This document shows positions 55,079-63,890 of a stretch of 64,000 bases of DNA, piece after piece. A program made the position numbers and the translations under genes. The stretch comes from JAGQPD01 sp020426865. Lineage in GTDB: Bacteria > Planctomycetota > Planctomycetia > Pirellulales > Pirellulaceae. Numbering within the stretch: position 1 is the first letter of the stretch; every line of letters starts with the position of its first letter. Under the pieces are notes generated by a model. The model worked only from the letters and a program-made list of their open reading frames with translations. It was not told the DNA's origin and made no database searches. The DNA is taken from the NCBI GenBank assembly GCA_041399065.1, contig JAWKTN010000004.1, forward strand, positions 744,001 through 808,000, in the 5' to 3' direction.

Positions 55079-55591
55079 TCAATCATTTCGAGCCTTTCGA
55101 GCCTTTCCTCCCTTGACAGACGACCTTGTGCTCGATGGACGTTCTGCCGTCGTTGATGATGTTGATGAATCGGCCGTGTGTGTCGGTAACGACTCGACGC
55201 AGAGCGTGAGTCCACCGTCGTTATCGTGAATGGAGTCGTCGATGTAGAACACGACTATTGACGCCTGATCCACAACATAGAATGTTCGTTCACACGGATG
55301 TTCAAGTGCCTTTTCCGGGCTACAAAAACGTTCGTTGGTCGGCCTGTTCGCTGTCGTCTCTACGGATCGCGGCGACCACAATTCAAAGAAAGTCATCCAA
55401 CCGCGGGTGCAGTGGCGTCCATCACGATCGCAATCACTCGGCACTCCTCGGCTCCAAGCCGTCCAGGCGCTGTAATCTGGCGTACCCGCGATTGCTCGTA
55501 CGCGATAATGCCCTGGCGGAATCACGTCGACTGCTAGCGGCAGCAGGTTTCCCGACGGATACCTAGCACTGATTCGATATGTTCTCATCAT
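55079..55591 (-). CDS. Hypothetical protein with beta-sandwich-like C-terminal segment
   Basis: The 170-residue product begins MMRTYRISARYPSGNLLPLA and contains HYRVRAIAGTPDYSAWTAW and CERTFYVVDQASIVVFYIDD followed by SIHDNDGGLTLCVE. The 'DD..HDNDGGLTL.VE' end resembles carbohydrate-binding PA-IL-like beta-sandwich tails. An AAAGG site precedes the start. The last 35 residues are Ser/Thr/Arg-rich. No family was firmly recognised; it could be a lectin-like or decayed protein. The 265 bp between it and the helicase gene hold no visible gene. Confidence 0.48.
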   Translation of the reverse strand: MMRTYRISARYPSGNLLPLAVDVIPPGHYRVRAIAGTPDYSAWTAWSRGVPSDCDRDGRHCTRGWMTFFELWSPRSVETTANRPTNERFCSPEKALEHPCERTFYVVDQASIVVFYIDDSIHDNDGGLTLCVESLPTHTADSSTSSTTAERPSSTRSSVKGGKARKARND

Positions 55592-55856
55592 GTCTCAACC
55601 TTTCGTAATTGGCTGCATCATGTGTGCTAGTTGCATAGTTTTGCAATTGGTCCGAAGCAATGCAAGGACAGGTCATATCACCGACAGTGTAGCTAGTCCG
55701 CACGCGGACATACCGAACCGTCTGCCATCGTGGGATATAGACTATTAGCGATGGCCGAAACTCTCTAGGCGGGCATCAATACAACTTGCCAAGTGATTGT
55801 TACCGGCGCAACGTTTGACCGCATAGTGTACCCGCTTAAATCGAGTCAACGCTGCA

Positions 55857-58310
55857 TCAACTCCGTGGCTGGGCTTTTCGGATGTGACTCATGACCATTG
55901 TGATTTCGCCGTAGCCGTACTTATCTTCAAAATGAGCCTTCACTGCGGCCGATGCCGCTGCTGGGTTGGCCGCAAGGAACTGCTCAATCTCGGCGACGGT
56001 ATCGCGGTCAAGTATCGCATGGATATCGAGTTCTCCGAGGCCAATGAAATGCGACAAATGCCCTTCGATCGTGCTGGGGGAAAGCCCGCGTTCGGCAGCG
56101 ATTTCCGCGACTCCCTTGCCAGCTTGAAATAAGGCGAACGAATGGGTCTGTGTTTGCGAGGCACGAGGGCGTTCGGGTGTCATCGTCGCGATCGCATCCT
56201 GGGAAAGTTGTTGTGCAGCGCAGTAATTCTCCATCATCGCCATGATCTCGCCGCCATACCGACGCAGTCGCGCCTTGCCGATTCCCCGGATCTCGCGCAA
56301 TTGTGTCGGACGAGTCGGCAAGTAGGTCACCAGTTCCTTTAGGGTCGCGTTAGGCAGAATCTCTGTCGGCGTTTTACCGTTTTTCTGAGACTCTTGTTGT
56401 CGCCACTCAAGCAACTGACGATAGAGTACTGGGTGGGGAACTCCCTTGGGGACGACAAGCGGGCCTTGCTGGGTTGCGAAGCGGGGCGTCCGAAAATCAA
56501 GTTCCGCATTGATCTTCGCACGACTGTACGCGGTGGTGGAAAAACCCTTCTCACAGCCGGCGAAGCAGCCTAGTTTTACGAACAGGGCCAGCCGCAGGAC
56601 CTTGAGCTGCGTGGCCAGTGCGGCGGCGACTTGTTGATTGTCTGCGACCGTCGAAAACTCCTCGGTGTCTCGCAAGAGCTTCGTCGTTGTTTCCGTGAAG
56701 TAGGCGGATGCCTTTCGAACGCGCACTTGGAGTGCCTCGTTCTGCTCCGGCATGACTTCTTCACGCAGGTACTCGGCAAGTTGAGGTGCGAACTTCGTGG
56801 CAATATCGAACAGTTGCGGTTTTGCACGCTCCGCGAACGCATGCGCGCAATGGACGGACTCGGGCGGCAATGCCGACGCGTGCTGCGAATACGTAGAAAG
56901 GAGTTTTTCCAACGCCTTCTGAACAACATGGAATCGAAATAACTCGCGCAACAGCGCGGCTTGAAATTCCCGCTTAGCTTCCTGCAACTGGTTCTGATCG
57001 GGACGGCTGTTTTCGATGTTTTCGCTGAATCCTCGCACAATCGGATCGGTCTTCACGCTAGCCGCGTTAATTCTGGATCTCAACACGATCCCTTCAAAGC
57101 TCCTGCAGCGGCTCAACGCAACGTAGACCTGTCCATGTGCAAAAGCCGCCTGGGCATCCACAATTGCTCGGTCAAATGTCAGACCTTGGCTCTTGTGGAT
57201 GGTAATCGCCCAAGCAAGCTTTAGTGGATACTGAATGAACATCCCCAAAACCTGTTCTTCGATCTGTTTCGTTTCTTCATTCAGTGAGTACTTCACGTTT
57301 GGCCATTCGTCGCGGGCGACAGCGATGCTCGAATCGTCGCCTGGACATCGGACCAGAATCAATTCGTCGTCGATGTGCGTGATGCGTCCGATTTTGCCAT
57401 TGAAGTATCGTCGCTGCGGCTGCAAGTCGTTCTTGATGAACATGACTTGAGCGCCTTTCTTGAACTCCAACGTCTGCTCCGTGGGGTACGAGCTTGCGGG
57501 GAATTCACCGACTATCTCGGCCTGAAATGCGTGTTGCGGTTCGTTGAGTTGTTGGAGGCTTGTCGCGTTGATTTCCTGCGCCGTCGCGTTGGTGGCAGTC
57601 AGTGTGATGTAAGCATCGTTGCGGGACGGCTGAAAATTCGGGACGAACCTGCTGTTGAGTGTCCGCAGTGAATCGTCGTCCAGGCAATTGTCTCTCACCT
57701 TATTCAATAGGGCGATGAAAGCCGGATCAGCCTGTCGGTAGATGTGTTTCAGCTCAATGGAAACGTAGTCGATCTGCTGCAGAGCGCGGCTACCGAAAAA
57801 GTAGGGAGTGTCGTAATAGCGCGACAGGACGTCCCAGTCTTCGTTCCTTACGACGGGCGGCAACTGGTGCAAGTCACCGATCATCAACAACTGTACGCCA
57901 CCGAACGGGGAGCTCGGATTGCGATAGCGCCGCAGCACTTCATCAATAGCATCCAATGTATCGGCGCGAACCATACTGATCTCGTCAATGACGAGCAGGT
58001 CCAGACCTTGGATGAGCCGGACCTTTTCGCCCGCGAATCGCCGCTGTCGATTCGCTTCGCTCCGTTCCGCCCCTGGCAAGTAGATGCCGAACGGAAGTTG
58101 AAATAGTGAATGAATCGTCATCCCACCGGCATTGATCGCAGCGACGCCCGTGGGCGCCACGACGGCCAGCCGCTTTCTGCCATCTGCCTTGACTTGGTGC
58201 AAAAACGTTGTCTTGCCACTCCCCGCCTTGCCGGTCAAGAAAAGGCTCTTGTCCGTGTTGCGAACGTATTCAAACGCAAGTTCAAGTTCCGGGTTCGTTT
58301 GCAGGTCCAT
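55857..58310 (-). CDS. PIF1/RecD-like DNA helicase with HRDC and HTH tail
   Basis: The 817-residue superfamily 1B helicase has Walker A GKAGSGKTT at residues 27-35, APTGVAAINAGGMTIHSLF, Walker B LLVIDEISMVRADTLDAIDE, and the C-terminal helicase motif LAWAITIHKSQGLTFDRAIV followed by GQVYVALSRCRSFEGI. A HRDC-like helical segment lies near residue 640-720 (LREIRGIGKARLRRYGGEIM). A helix-turn-helix follows (GVAEIAAERGLSPSTIEGHL). It should unwind DNA with ATP, 5' to 3'. The start has GGGGACGG upstream. The gene stands alone on the minus strand. Confidence 0.9.
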   Translation of the reverse strand: MDLQTNPELELAFEYVRNTDKSLFLTGKAGSGKTTFLHQVKADGRKRLAVVAPTGVAAINAGGMTIHSLFQLPFGIYLPGAERSEANRQRRFAGEKVRLIQGLDLLVIDEISMVRADTLDAIDEVLRRYRNPSSPFGGVQLLMIGDLHQLPPVVRNEDWDVLSRYYDTPYFFGSRALQQIDYVSIELKHIYRQADPAFIALLNKVRDNCLDDDSLRTLNSRFVPNFQPSRNDAYITLTATNATAQEINATSLQQLNEPQHAFQAEIVGEFPASSYPTEQTLEFKKGAQVMFIKNDLQPQRRYFNGKIGRITHIDDELILVRCPGDDSSIAVARDEWPNVKYSLNEETKQIEEQVLGMFIQYPLKLAWAITIHKSQGLTFDRAIVDAQAAFAHGQVYVALSRCRSFEGIVLRSRINAASVKTDPIVRGFSENIENSRPDQNQLQEAKREFQAALLRELFRFHVVQKALEKLLSTYSQHASALPPESVHCAHAFAERAKPQLFDIATKFAPQLAEYLREEVMPEQNEALQVRVRKASAYFTETTTKLLRDTEEFSTVADNQQVAAALATQLKVLRLALFVKLGCFAGCEKGFSTTAYSRAKINAELDFRTPRFATQQGPLVVPKGVPHPVLYRQLLEWRQQESQKNGKTPTEILPNATLKELVTYLPTRPTQLREIRGIGKARLRRYGGEIMAMMENYCAAQQLSQDAIATMTPERPRASQTQTHSFALFQAGKGVAEIAAERGLSPSTIEGHLSHFIGLGELDIHAILDRDTVAEIEQFLAANPAAASAAVKAHFEDKYGYGEITMVMSHIRKAQPRS

Positions 58311-58662
58311 CGATCCGTCCCCGATAAAAAAAGAGACTCCCCAGCGAACTGATGATTTTAGCAGGAAACGGACCGGTCTGCGATTCGCAACGTCCGCGAG
58401 TAACTGCTATTGTCCGACGTCAATAGTCCTGATCCTGGTCAGCCTGGCTCATTCAGCAGCGAGGAAAAAGGCAGGATGAAGGTGGGCAGGATGATAGTGA
58501 ATACCGAGTACGGTCAGAAGAAATATCTTGAGGTACTCCCTCAGTTCGGACAGATTGAGTTTTACGTTGGTCAACCCGCCATCATCGAGTTGCGTGTGTA
58601 GTCGATTCACCCGTGATGCCCAGCGGTGGACGCGGATCAAAATGAAGGGGCAACCTATTCAG

Positions 58663-58794
58663 CTACCAATTCGCTTGATCGACAGCGGCAGTTCCATGCT
58701 GCCCTGATACCACGTTCCAATACACAAACGCGACTACCAGTTGCAGGGAAAATGCCTGCCAGTCCACACGGAAATCGCTCAAGAAAGGAATCAT
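58663..58794 (-). pseudogene. 43-codon stub downstream of blaI (possible BlaR1/M56 remnant)
   Basis: The ATG overlaps the BlaI stop (TCATGA on the coding strand), as expected for a coupled partner. The product starts MIPFLSDFRVDWQAFSLQLV, continues with a short hydrophobic segment, and stops after 43 residues. BlaI-type repressors are usually followed by a BlaR1/M56 metalloprotease of 350-700 residues that begins with a hydrophobic helix. The stub could be the remains of such a gene after deletion, or a chance ORF. The 352 bp between it and the helicase start contain no convincing gene. Confidence 0.35.
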
Positions 58795-59192
58795 GACTTT
58801 GCCTCCCGCAACCTTTGATTCAATAACTTGCGCAGGACTGTCAGCTCCTCGGCATCCAGCTCGGTCACATCGAACAAACTGAGCATCACGGCCGCGGCCA
58901 AACCGTCGAAAACCCGCTGAATGATATCGCCCAACATCTCTTTGGCCACGTCATCTCGTTCAAGGATCGGCACAAAGCGAAACGCCTTTCCCTGAAGCGA
59001 CTCAAGTTTTTCGATTTTCCCTTTTTCGACCATCGTTTGGAGCATCGTGATCACGGTGGTATGTGCAAGCTTTCGCCCGGTGGCCTCCAGCGCCGACCGA
59101 ACTTCGCGAACAGTGACCGGCGACTTTTCCCATAGCACCTTCCGGATAAGCAGCTCCAAGTCAGTCGGATATTCCGACGTCGGTTTCGGCAT
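58791..59192 (-). CDS. BlaI/MecI/CopY-family transcriptional repressor
   Basis: The 133-residue protein has the penicillinase-repressor winged helix: DLELLIRKVLWEKSPVTVRE, VRSALEATGRKLAHTTVITM, LQTMVEKGKIEKL, then GKAFRFVPILERDDVAKEML leading into a C-terminal dimerisation region. Such repressors bind palindromic operators and are released when a membrane sensor protease cleaves them. The ATG at 59192 follows a GGGGGAGGGG site and matches the family start. The expected protease partner is missing; see the stub at 58663-58794. Confidence 0.88.
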   Translation of the reverse strand: MPKPTSEYPTDLELLIRKVLWEKSPVTVREVRSALEATGRKLAHTTVITMLQTMVEKGKIEKLESLQGKAFRFVPILERDDVAKEMLGDIIQRVFDGLAAAVMLSLFDVTELDAEELTVLRKLLNQRLREAKS

Positions 59193-59365
59193 CTCCACCC
59201 CTCCCCCGATTTTCGACCAAATCTCTAGTTGATTAGACATATAACGCGACGCGGCCCGATCGCCAAGACACATTTCTATCTTTTTAGAAATGCAGCATTG
59301 CCCTCGGACGCGCGACCGGATTGGGATCGTTTGTCGTTCTGGCTATGCGTTGCGACAATACTTGT

Positions 59366-59402
59366 TGGTTCGAGGTATTCGGGGCAAGGATACCTCGAAC
59401 CA
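59366..59402. repeat. 13-bp inverted repeat with TGGTTCGAGGTAT arms
   Basis: Arms 59366-59378 and 59390-59402 are perfect inverted repeats around an 11-base loop. The hairpin lies between the BlaI gene and the convergently oriented end of the SDR gene. The arm recurs at 55047-55059 and, in inverse (12 bases), at 15163-15174. Confidence 0.65.
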
Positions 59403-59421
59403 CATAGTATTGGGGCGGCAC

Positions 59422-60168
59422 TTACCGCAGATTGCGGCCGCCGTTGACGTCCAACGTCGCGCCGGTGACAAAGCTGGCGCTCGGACTGGCAAGAAAGACA
59501 ATGCAACGAGCGATCTCGATCGGTTCGGCGAATCGTTCGAGCAACAACTTCTGTTGGGCGTAGTCGGGCGGCAGTCCCGCGGCGGTTCGCCGCCCCATGT
59601 CCGTCAACGTCATTCCGGGTGCCACGCAATTCACTCGAATGTGCGGCGCCAGCGCCCGCGCGGCACTCTTCGTCAAATTAATCATCCCTGCCTTTGCTGC
59701 CGCATAATGCGCCTGCAAGGGCACACCCGTTTGCCCCGCGACGCTGGCGACGAAGACAACAGATGCACCTTGTTGCAGTAACGGTCGACATGCCTGCAAC
59801 AGATAGAACGATCCGTTGAGATTCAATTCGACAACCCGCTGCCACTCGTCGGAAGTCAACTCGGAAAACTGGGACACTGGGGCTTCGCCCGCGCACATCA
59901 CGAGTATATCGATGTGACGCGCAGCTGGAGGTAGCAAACCGATTGCCGCCTGCACACTGGCGGCATCGGCAATATCCATCTGCGACAACCAGGCCTGCCG
60001 GCCAGCCAGTCGGACTTGCTCAGCCGTCTGCTCAGCCCCTTCACCGTTTTGGTGATAGGTAACCACAACGTCGCACCCCTCCTCGGCGAATAGCTTGGCC
60101 GTCGCGGCCCCGATGCCGCCGGACGCGCCGCCTATCAGGGCGATTCGGTTCTGAAGGTTCAAATCCAT
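59422..60168 (-). CDS. SDR-family oxidoreductase (FabG-like)
   Basis: The 248-residue protein has the classical SDR layout: cofactor loop GGASGGIGAATAKLF, DMDIAD-like turn (SQMDIADAASV), active-site Ser in VVFVASVAGQTG, the catalytic Y-x-x-x-K in YAAAKAG, and the terminal PSASFVTGATLDVNGGRNL. It is closest to 3-oxoacyl-ACP reductases and glucose-1-dehydrogenase-like enzymes; the NADP preference is not certain from the sequence. The substrate is unknown. The start at 60168 (MDLNLQN) was preferred over one three codons upstream. It is divergent from the DJ-1/PfpI-GNAT gene. Confidence 0.92.
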   Translation of the reverse strand: MDLNLQNRIALIGGASGGIGAATAKLFAEEGCDVVVTYHQNGEGAEQTAEQVRLAGRQAWLSQMDIADAASVQAAIGLLPPAARHIDILVMCAGEAPVSQFSELTSDEWQRVVELNLNGSFYLLQACRPLLQQGASVVFVASVAGQTGVPLQAHYAAAKAGMINLTKSAARALAPHIRVNCVAPGMTLTDMGRRTAAGLPPDYAQQKLLLERFAEPIEIARCIVFLASPSASFVTGATLDVNGGRNLR

Positions 60169-60325
60169 GTGGAGCACTTTGTTTGGTAATTGGTCGAAAC
60201 CCCAAAGGTTCTATCGACGTTGAGCATTCATCGCCCGTGGGTCGTGCGATTTCGAGCAACATTATGATACACTCTATCCTTGCTTGCGAAGAGTCGTTGC
60301 AGGTTATTCGGAGCTATTTAGGGTT

Positions 60326-61678
60326 ATGCAGAATCGTGGTGGTAAACATCGACGCGTTGGATTGCTATTGTTCGACGGTGTCGAGTTGCTCGACTTTGCT
60401 GGGCCGGCTGAGGTGTTTTTAGGCGCCAACCATCAGCTGAACCAAACCGTGTTCGAAATCACAACCGTCGGGATCACAAAAAACGTGGTAGCGTACGGTG
60501 GACAGCAGCTTGGCGTCGATCGTCTGTTGCCAGAGAGCCCCGTTGCGGACGTGCTCGTTATTCCGGGCGGCCCGGGTATTGATACGCTACTGGACAGCGG
60601 GCCAGTCCTGGATTGGCTCCGCTCGCAAGCGGCGCATGCCGAGCTGATCACGTCTGTCTGTTCCGGGGCGCTGCTCCTCGCGCGTTGCGGATTGTTGGAT
60701 GGGCTGCGGGCGACGACGCACCATCGGCGATTGGAACAACTTCAAAACTTATCACCCACGTCGCCAATCTGTTCCGGCCCTCGCTTCATCGACAATGGCA
60801 AAGTCATTACCGCTGCGGGTATTGCCGCGGGGATCGATATGACGCTGCACGTACTGGCCCGGTTGATCGCCCCCCAATTGGCCAGCGATGTGGCAGCACG
60901 GATGGAGTACCCCTGGCGCAGTGATGCCGCAGACGATACGTCTTCGGTCAATGAGTTCGGTCAACCGATCGGTCCAATTCTTGCCGATTGGCAGCCATGT
61001 TCTCCCCTTCCGAGAACAACCATGACTGGAAAATATTGTCGTGTCGAGTCACTGGATCCGGATCGTCACGTGACAGAGCTTTTTGACGCTCTTTGTCAAA
61101 GCGACAATATGGCGAGTTGGACCTACTTGCCGTATGGCCCGTTCGAATCGCTGGACGAATTCGACCGTTGGCTACGGACCGACTGCGTCCATGCCGATCC
61201 GTTGTTTCATGCGATTATCGACCAAGCGACGAATCGGGCGGTGGGAATGGCAAGCTATTTACGTATTTCGCCATTGGTCGGTGTCATTGAGGTTGGCCAC
61301 ATCCATTTTTCGCCCCAATTGCGTCGCACGCCGGCGGCCACCGAGGCAATGTTCTTGATGATGTCCCGCGTGTTCGACGAGCTCGGGTATCGGCGATATG
61401 AATGGAAATGCGACTCGTTAAACGACCCTTCGCGTCGAGCGGCGCTGCGATTGGGGTTTTCTTGGGAAGGAATCTTCCGGCAGGCAACTATCTACAAAGG
61501 ACGAAGTCGCGACACCGCATGGTATTCCATTACCGATAGAGAATGGCCACGCATCCGGCGGGCGCATCAAACGTGGCTGTCGTCCGACAATTTTGCCCCC
61601 GACGGACGACAGCTGCAATCGTTATCCACCCTTGCAATCGGCAGCGCTACCGTACCACGGAACGACATCGCGGTTTGA
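60326..61678 (+). CDS. DJ-1/PfpI domain fused to GNAT acetyltransferase
   Basis: The 450-residue protein has an N-terminal DJ-1/PfpI (class I glutamine amidotransferase-like) domain: RRVGLLLFDGVELLDFAGPA, VLVIPGGPG, nucleophile elbow TSVCSGALLLARCGLLDG with Cys near residue 112, and VITAAGIAAGIDMTLHVL. From about residue 235 it continues with a RimJ/RimL-type GNAT domain: MASWTYLPYGPFESLDEFDR, GVIEVGHIHFSPQLRRTPAA, YEWKCDSLNDPSRRAALRLG. The PfpI part resembles isonitrile hydratase/AraC N-domains, and the GNAT part proteins that acetylate N-termini or small amines. The fusion suggests a two-step small-molecule or protein modification. Homology begins at about 60350; the ATG at 60326 was chosen. 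Confidence 0.85.
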   Translation: MQNRGGKHRRVGLLLFDGVELLDFAGPAEVFLGANHQLNQTVFEITTVGITKNVVAYGGQQLGVDRLLPESPVADVLVIPGGPGIDTLLDSGPVLDWLRSQAAHAELITSVCSGALLLARCGLLDGLRATTHHRRLEQLQNLSPTSPICSGPRFIDNGKVITAAGIAAGIDMTLHVLARLIAPQLASDVAARMEYPWRSDAADDTSSVNEFGQPIGPILADWQPCSPLPRTTMTGKYCRVESLDPDRHVTELFDALCQSDNMASWTYLPYGPFESLDEFDRWLRTDCVHADPLFHAIIDQATNRAVGMASYLRISPLVGVIEVGHIHFSPQLRRTPAATEAMFLMMSRVFDELGYRRYEWKCDSLNDPSRRAALRLGFSWEGIFRQATIYKGRSRDTAWYSITDREWPRIRRAHQTWLSSDNFAPDGRQLQSLSTLAIGSATVPRNDIAV

Positions 61679-61690
61679 CAAGGCACGTCA

Positions 61691-61951
61691 TTAAGCTGCT
61701 TTGTAGTTGATCAATGGCCGGAGCGTTCTGACAGTTTTGACCAGATCCTTCTGTGCCTTCATCACACGCCGAATATCTTTGTACGCGAGTGGTGCTTCGT
61801 CCCGTAAGACTGCGGTCTTGGCACTATCAAAGACGACACCCTTCATCTGCTGACGCAATGAAGACGCGCTAATGCGCGCCCGTGCCACGGTCCGCGGTAG
61901 GGCTCGACCAGCACCATGGGACGCTGACTCGAACGACTCCTCTCGCCCCAT
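61691..61951 (-). pseudogene. rtcB: C-terminal fragment of RtcB RNA ligase
   Basis: The 86-residue fragment carries the end of an RtcB tRNA-splicing/RNA-repair ligase: ESFESASHGAGRALPRT, then DEAPLAYKDIRRVMKAQKDL and VRTLRPLINYKAA. The SHGAGR segment holds the His that becomes guanylylated and is highly conserved. A full RtcB is about 400-480 residues, so over 80 percent is missing, including the metal-binding sites. It starts inside the end of the truncated peptidase reading frame, which suggests that a deletion joined the two genes. It is unlikely to be functional. Confidence 0.8.
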
Positions 61952-63600
61952 CCGTCGAGATGAAATAGTTGTCGTTGACAGTTAGAATAGTCCAAGGACA
62001 CGACTTGGTCATCTGTTGATAGTGGCCCGAGGCTACCAAAAATTGAGCGCCGCCAGGCGGCGCCTTTCGGCGCTGGCGTCCCCCGGTTGTCGATGGAGAC
62101 CACGAGATAGCCCATGTCGGCGACGACACGATGAAAGTGACTTTGAGCGGCCCCCCACTCATCGAGGACGGTCTGCGCATACGGTTCGCCGTAAACGTAA
62201 ATGAACACAGGGTACTTTTTCGAGGGATCAAAGTCATTTGGTTTCATCAACCAAGCATCGAATGAAACACCGTCCTCGATCTCGAGCTGCAGAAACTCCG
62301 TGGGCTGCGCGATCCACTGCCTGCTAGTCGCAAGCAGATCGGCGTTGTCCTCCAGCATGCGGATGGTGCGATGGGAAGGTAATTCGACCAGGTCGGTTAC
62401 CGGCGGAGTGTCGAACGTGGAGTAAGTATGGAAGGCCCATTTGACATCGGGAGAAAAAACGTAATCATGCGTGCCAGGCTGATCCCTGGGGCTGACGGGA
62501 GTTAGATCCCCGTTGCCATCCAACGGTACGTAATAGAGAAACTTCTGTGTCGCGTTTTCAGGCGAGGCGTAAAAATAGAACCAACCGTTGGCTTCGTCGA
62601 CCTGGCCGCGATCAACGATGTCATAATCGCCGGGCGTTAGCACAGCGAGCTGCTCGCCTTTGCGATCATAAAGAAAGGCATGTCGCCAACCATCCTGTTC
62701 GCTGATGACGATGAACGCGTTGCCGCTACGAACCCAAAGGAGCCCCGAGTTCTTCTCCTGACTGCCTACCGCCCAAGCGTCATTCGTCTCGTGAAAGATC
62801 TGCGTGACGGTCCCCGCGTCGATATCGACGAGCAAGAACGTTCGAGTGTCTCGGAAGCGACTCATGGTTTCGACAAGGACTTCGCGCGAGTTTCCTGCCC
62901 ATTCCACCTGTCCTAAGTAAAAACCTTCCTCGGGAGACTCGATGGGTAGCCACTGGATTTCGTGCGTATCGACGTCGACGACCCCGACTCGCAGCTTTGA
63001 TATCTTTTCACCGACGCGTGCGAAACGGTGCTGATCGACATTCGGATAGGATGGGTCCGTCGGTTTTAAGACCGACCGGAGCCTGACATCTGTCTCATCG
63101 TGGTCGACAAATACCACACGTCTTCCATCAGGGCTCCACCCGAGCGAGCGAAACATGCTGTCACGTTCTTCATCGCAGCGCAACAATGTCTCGGTCTTTC
63201 CGGTGTGAACTTCGCGAACCACAACGTCACGTCCTTGGTACTGAAGAGTGTATCGGCCATCCAGGGATGTTTTCGAATCTCGCTGTGGCGTTGCTTGTTC
63301 CGCATCGGGCCTGCTTTTTCGGTTCCCGGAAACAACATCGTACACTGCACGTTGCGTCTCACCACTGTCACTATTGCGTTCGCGAACAACAAACCCAGAG
63401 CTATCAGAAAGCCATTCGGCATCGAATCGATTGCCACGAAGCTCTCCGCGTTCGTAGATCGCACGGATTCGCTCGTTCGTTGGTCCCCACCACTGAATTC
63501 GGCCGGACGGTTGAGCATGAAGGGAGTTGGCAGCCATCAAGCAACACGCAAGAGCCGCGGGGCAGACTACGGTGAAAAAAAGCAAAGCTGGCGATTTCAT
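61843..63600 (-). pseudogene. Truncated DPP-IV-like (S9) peptidase
   Basis: The protein starts at MKSPALLFFTVVCPAALACC with a signal peptide ending near HAQ. The DPP-IV-type eight-bladed propeller follows: SGRIQWWGPTNERIRAIYER, LGWSPDGRRVVFVDHDETD, GWFYFYASPENATQKFLYYV. It then enters the hydrolase domain (PNDFDPSKKYPVFIYVYGEP, VVSIDNRGTPAPKGAAWRRS). The match ends near 62,000 (about residue 535); the catalytic Ser, Asp and His that normally follow are absent, replaced by a short unrelated tail. The reading frame then overlaps an RtcB fragment. It is probably a gene broken by deletion. Confidence 0.75.
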
Positions 63601-63641
63601 AGTGACGACTGCTCCCTGGGAGAAAGACGGACGGTGAACCG

Positions 63642-63890
63642 ATGGATCGACCATTTTTGCAGGACGAGCCGAATCTGCCAACACACGGCCCATTGATTGA
63701 CTGTCAGAATGAGCCACGGAACGAAATCGCCAACCAGGTTCCCTATCGCGACTACATCGGCTGCCGCCTGAAAACGCTGAACGTGGACACAGGCGACCGT
63801 CGAATGTCACTGGAGACGTCGCAGGTGATGGAAGCTCCCAACTGGCTTCTCGACAGGCGGCAGGTCGCGTTCGTTAGCAATTCGAACTGA
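63642..63890 (+). pseudogene. Truncated TolB-like (PD40) protein, N-terminal fragment
   Basis: The 82-residue product ends LETSQVMEAPNWLLDRRQVA followed by FVSNSN and a stop. This matches the first WD40-like PD40 blade of secreted TolB-like proteins ('...ET....EAPNW.PDG..L.FNS.G'). Such proteins are normally 300 or more residues, so only the first blade remains. It starts 42 bp from the truncated peptidase start on the other strand. The 110 bp up to the window edge hold no recognisable continuation in any frame. Confidence 0.4.

Noticed and set aside
58410..58601. 63-codon plus-strand frame upstream of the helicase gene
   Set aside because: It has a TTG start, no clear ribosome-binding site and no recognised similarity. 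Its C-terminal end (KKYLEVLPQFGQIEFYVGQP) looks somewhat protein-like, so it may be a remnant, but support is too weak.
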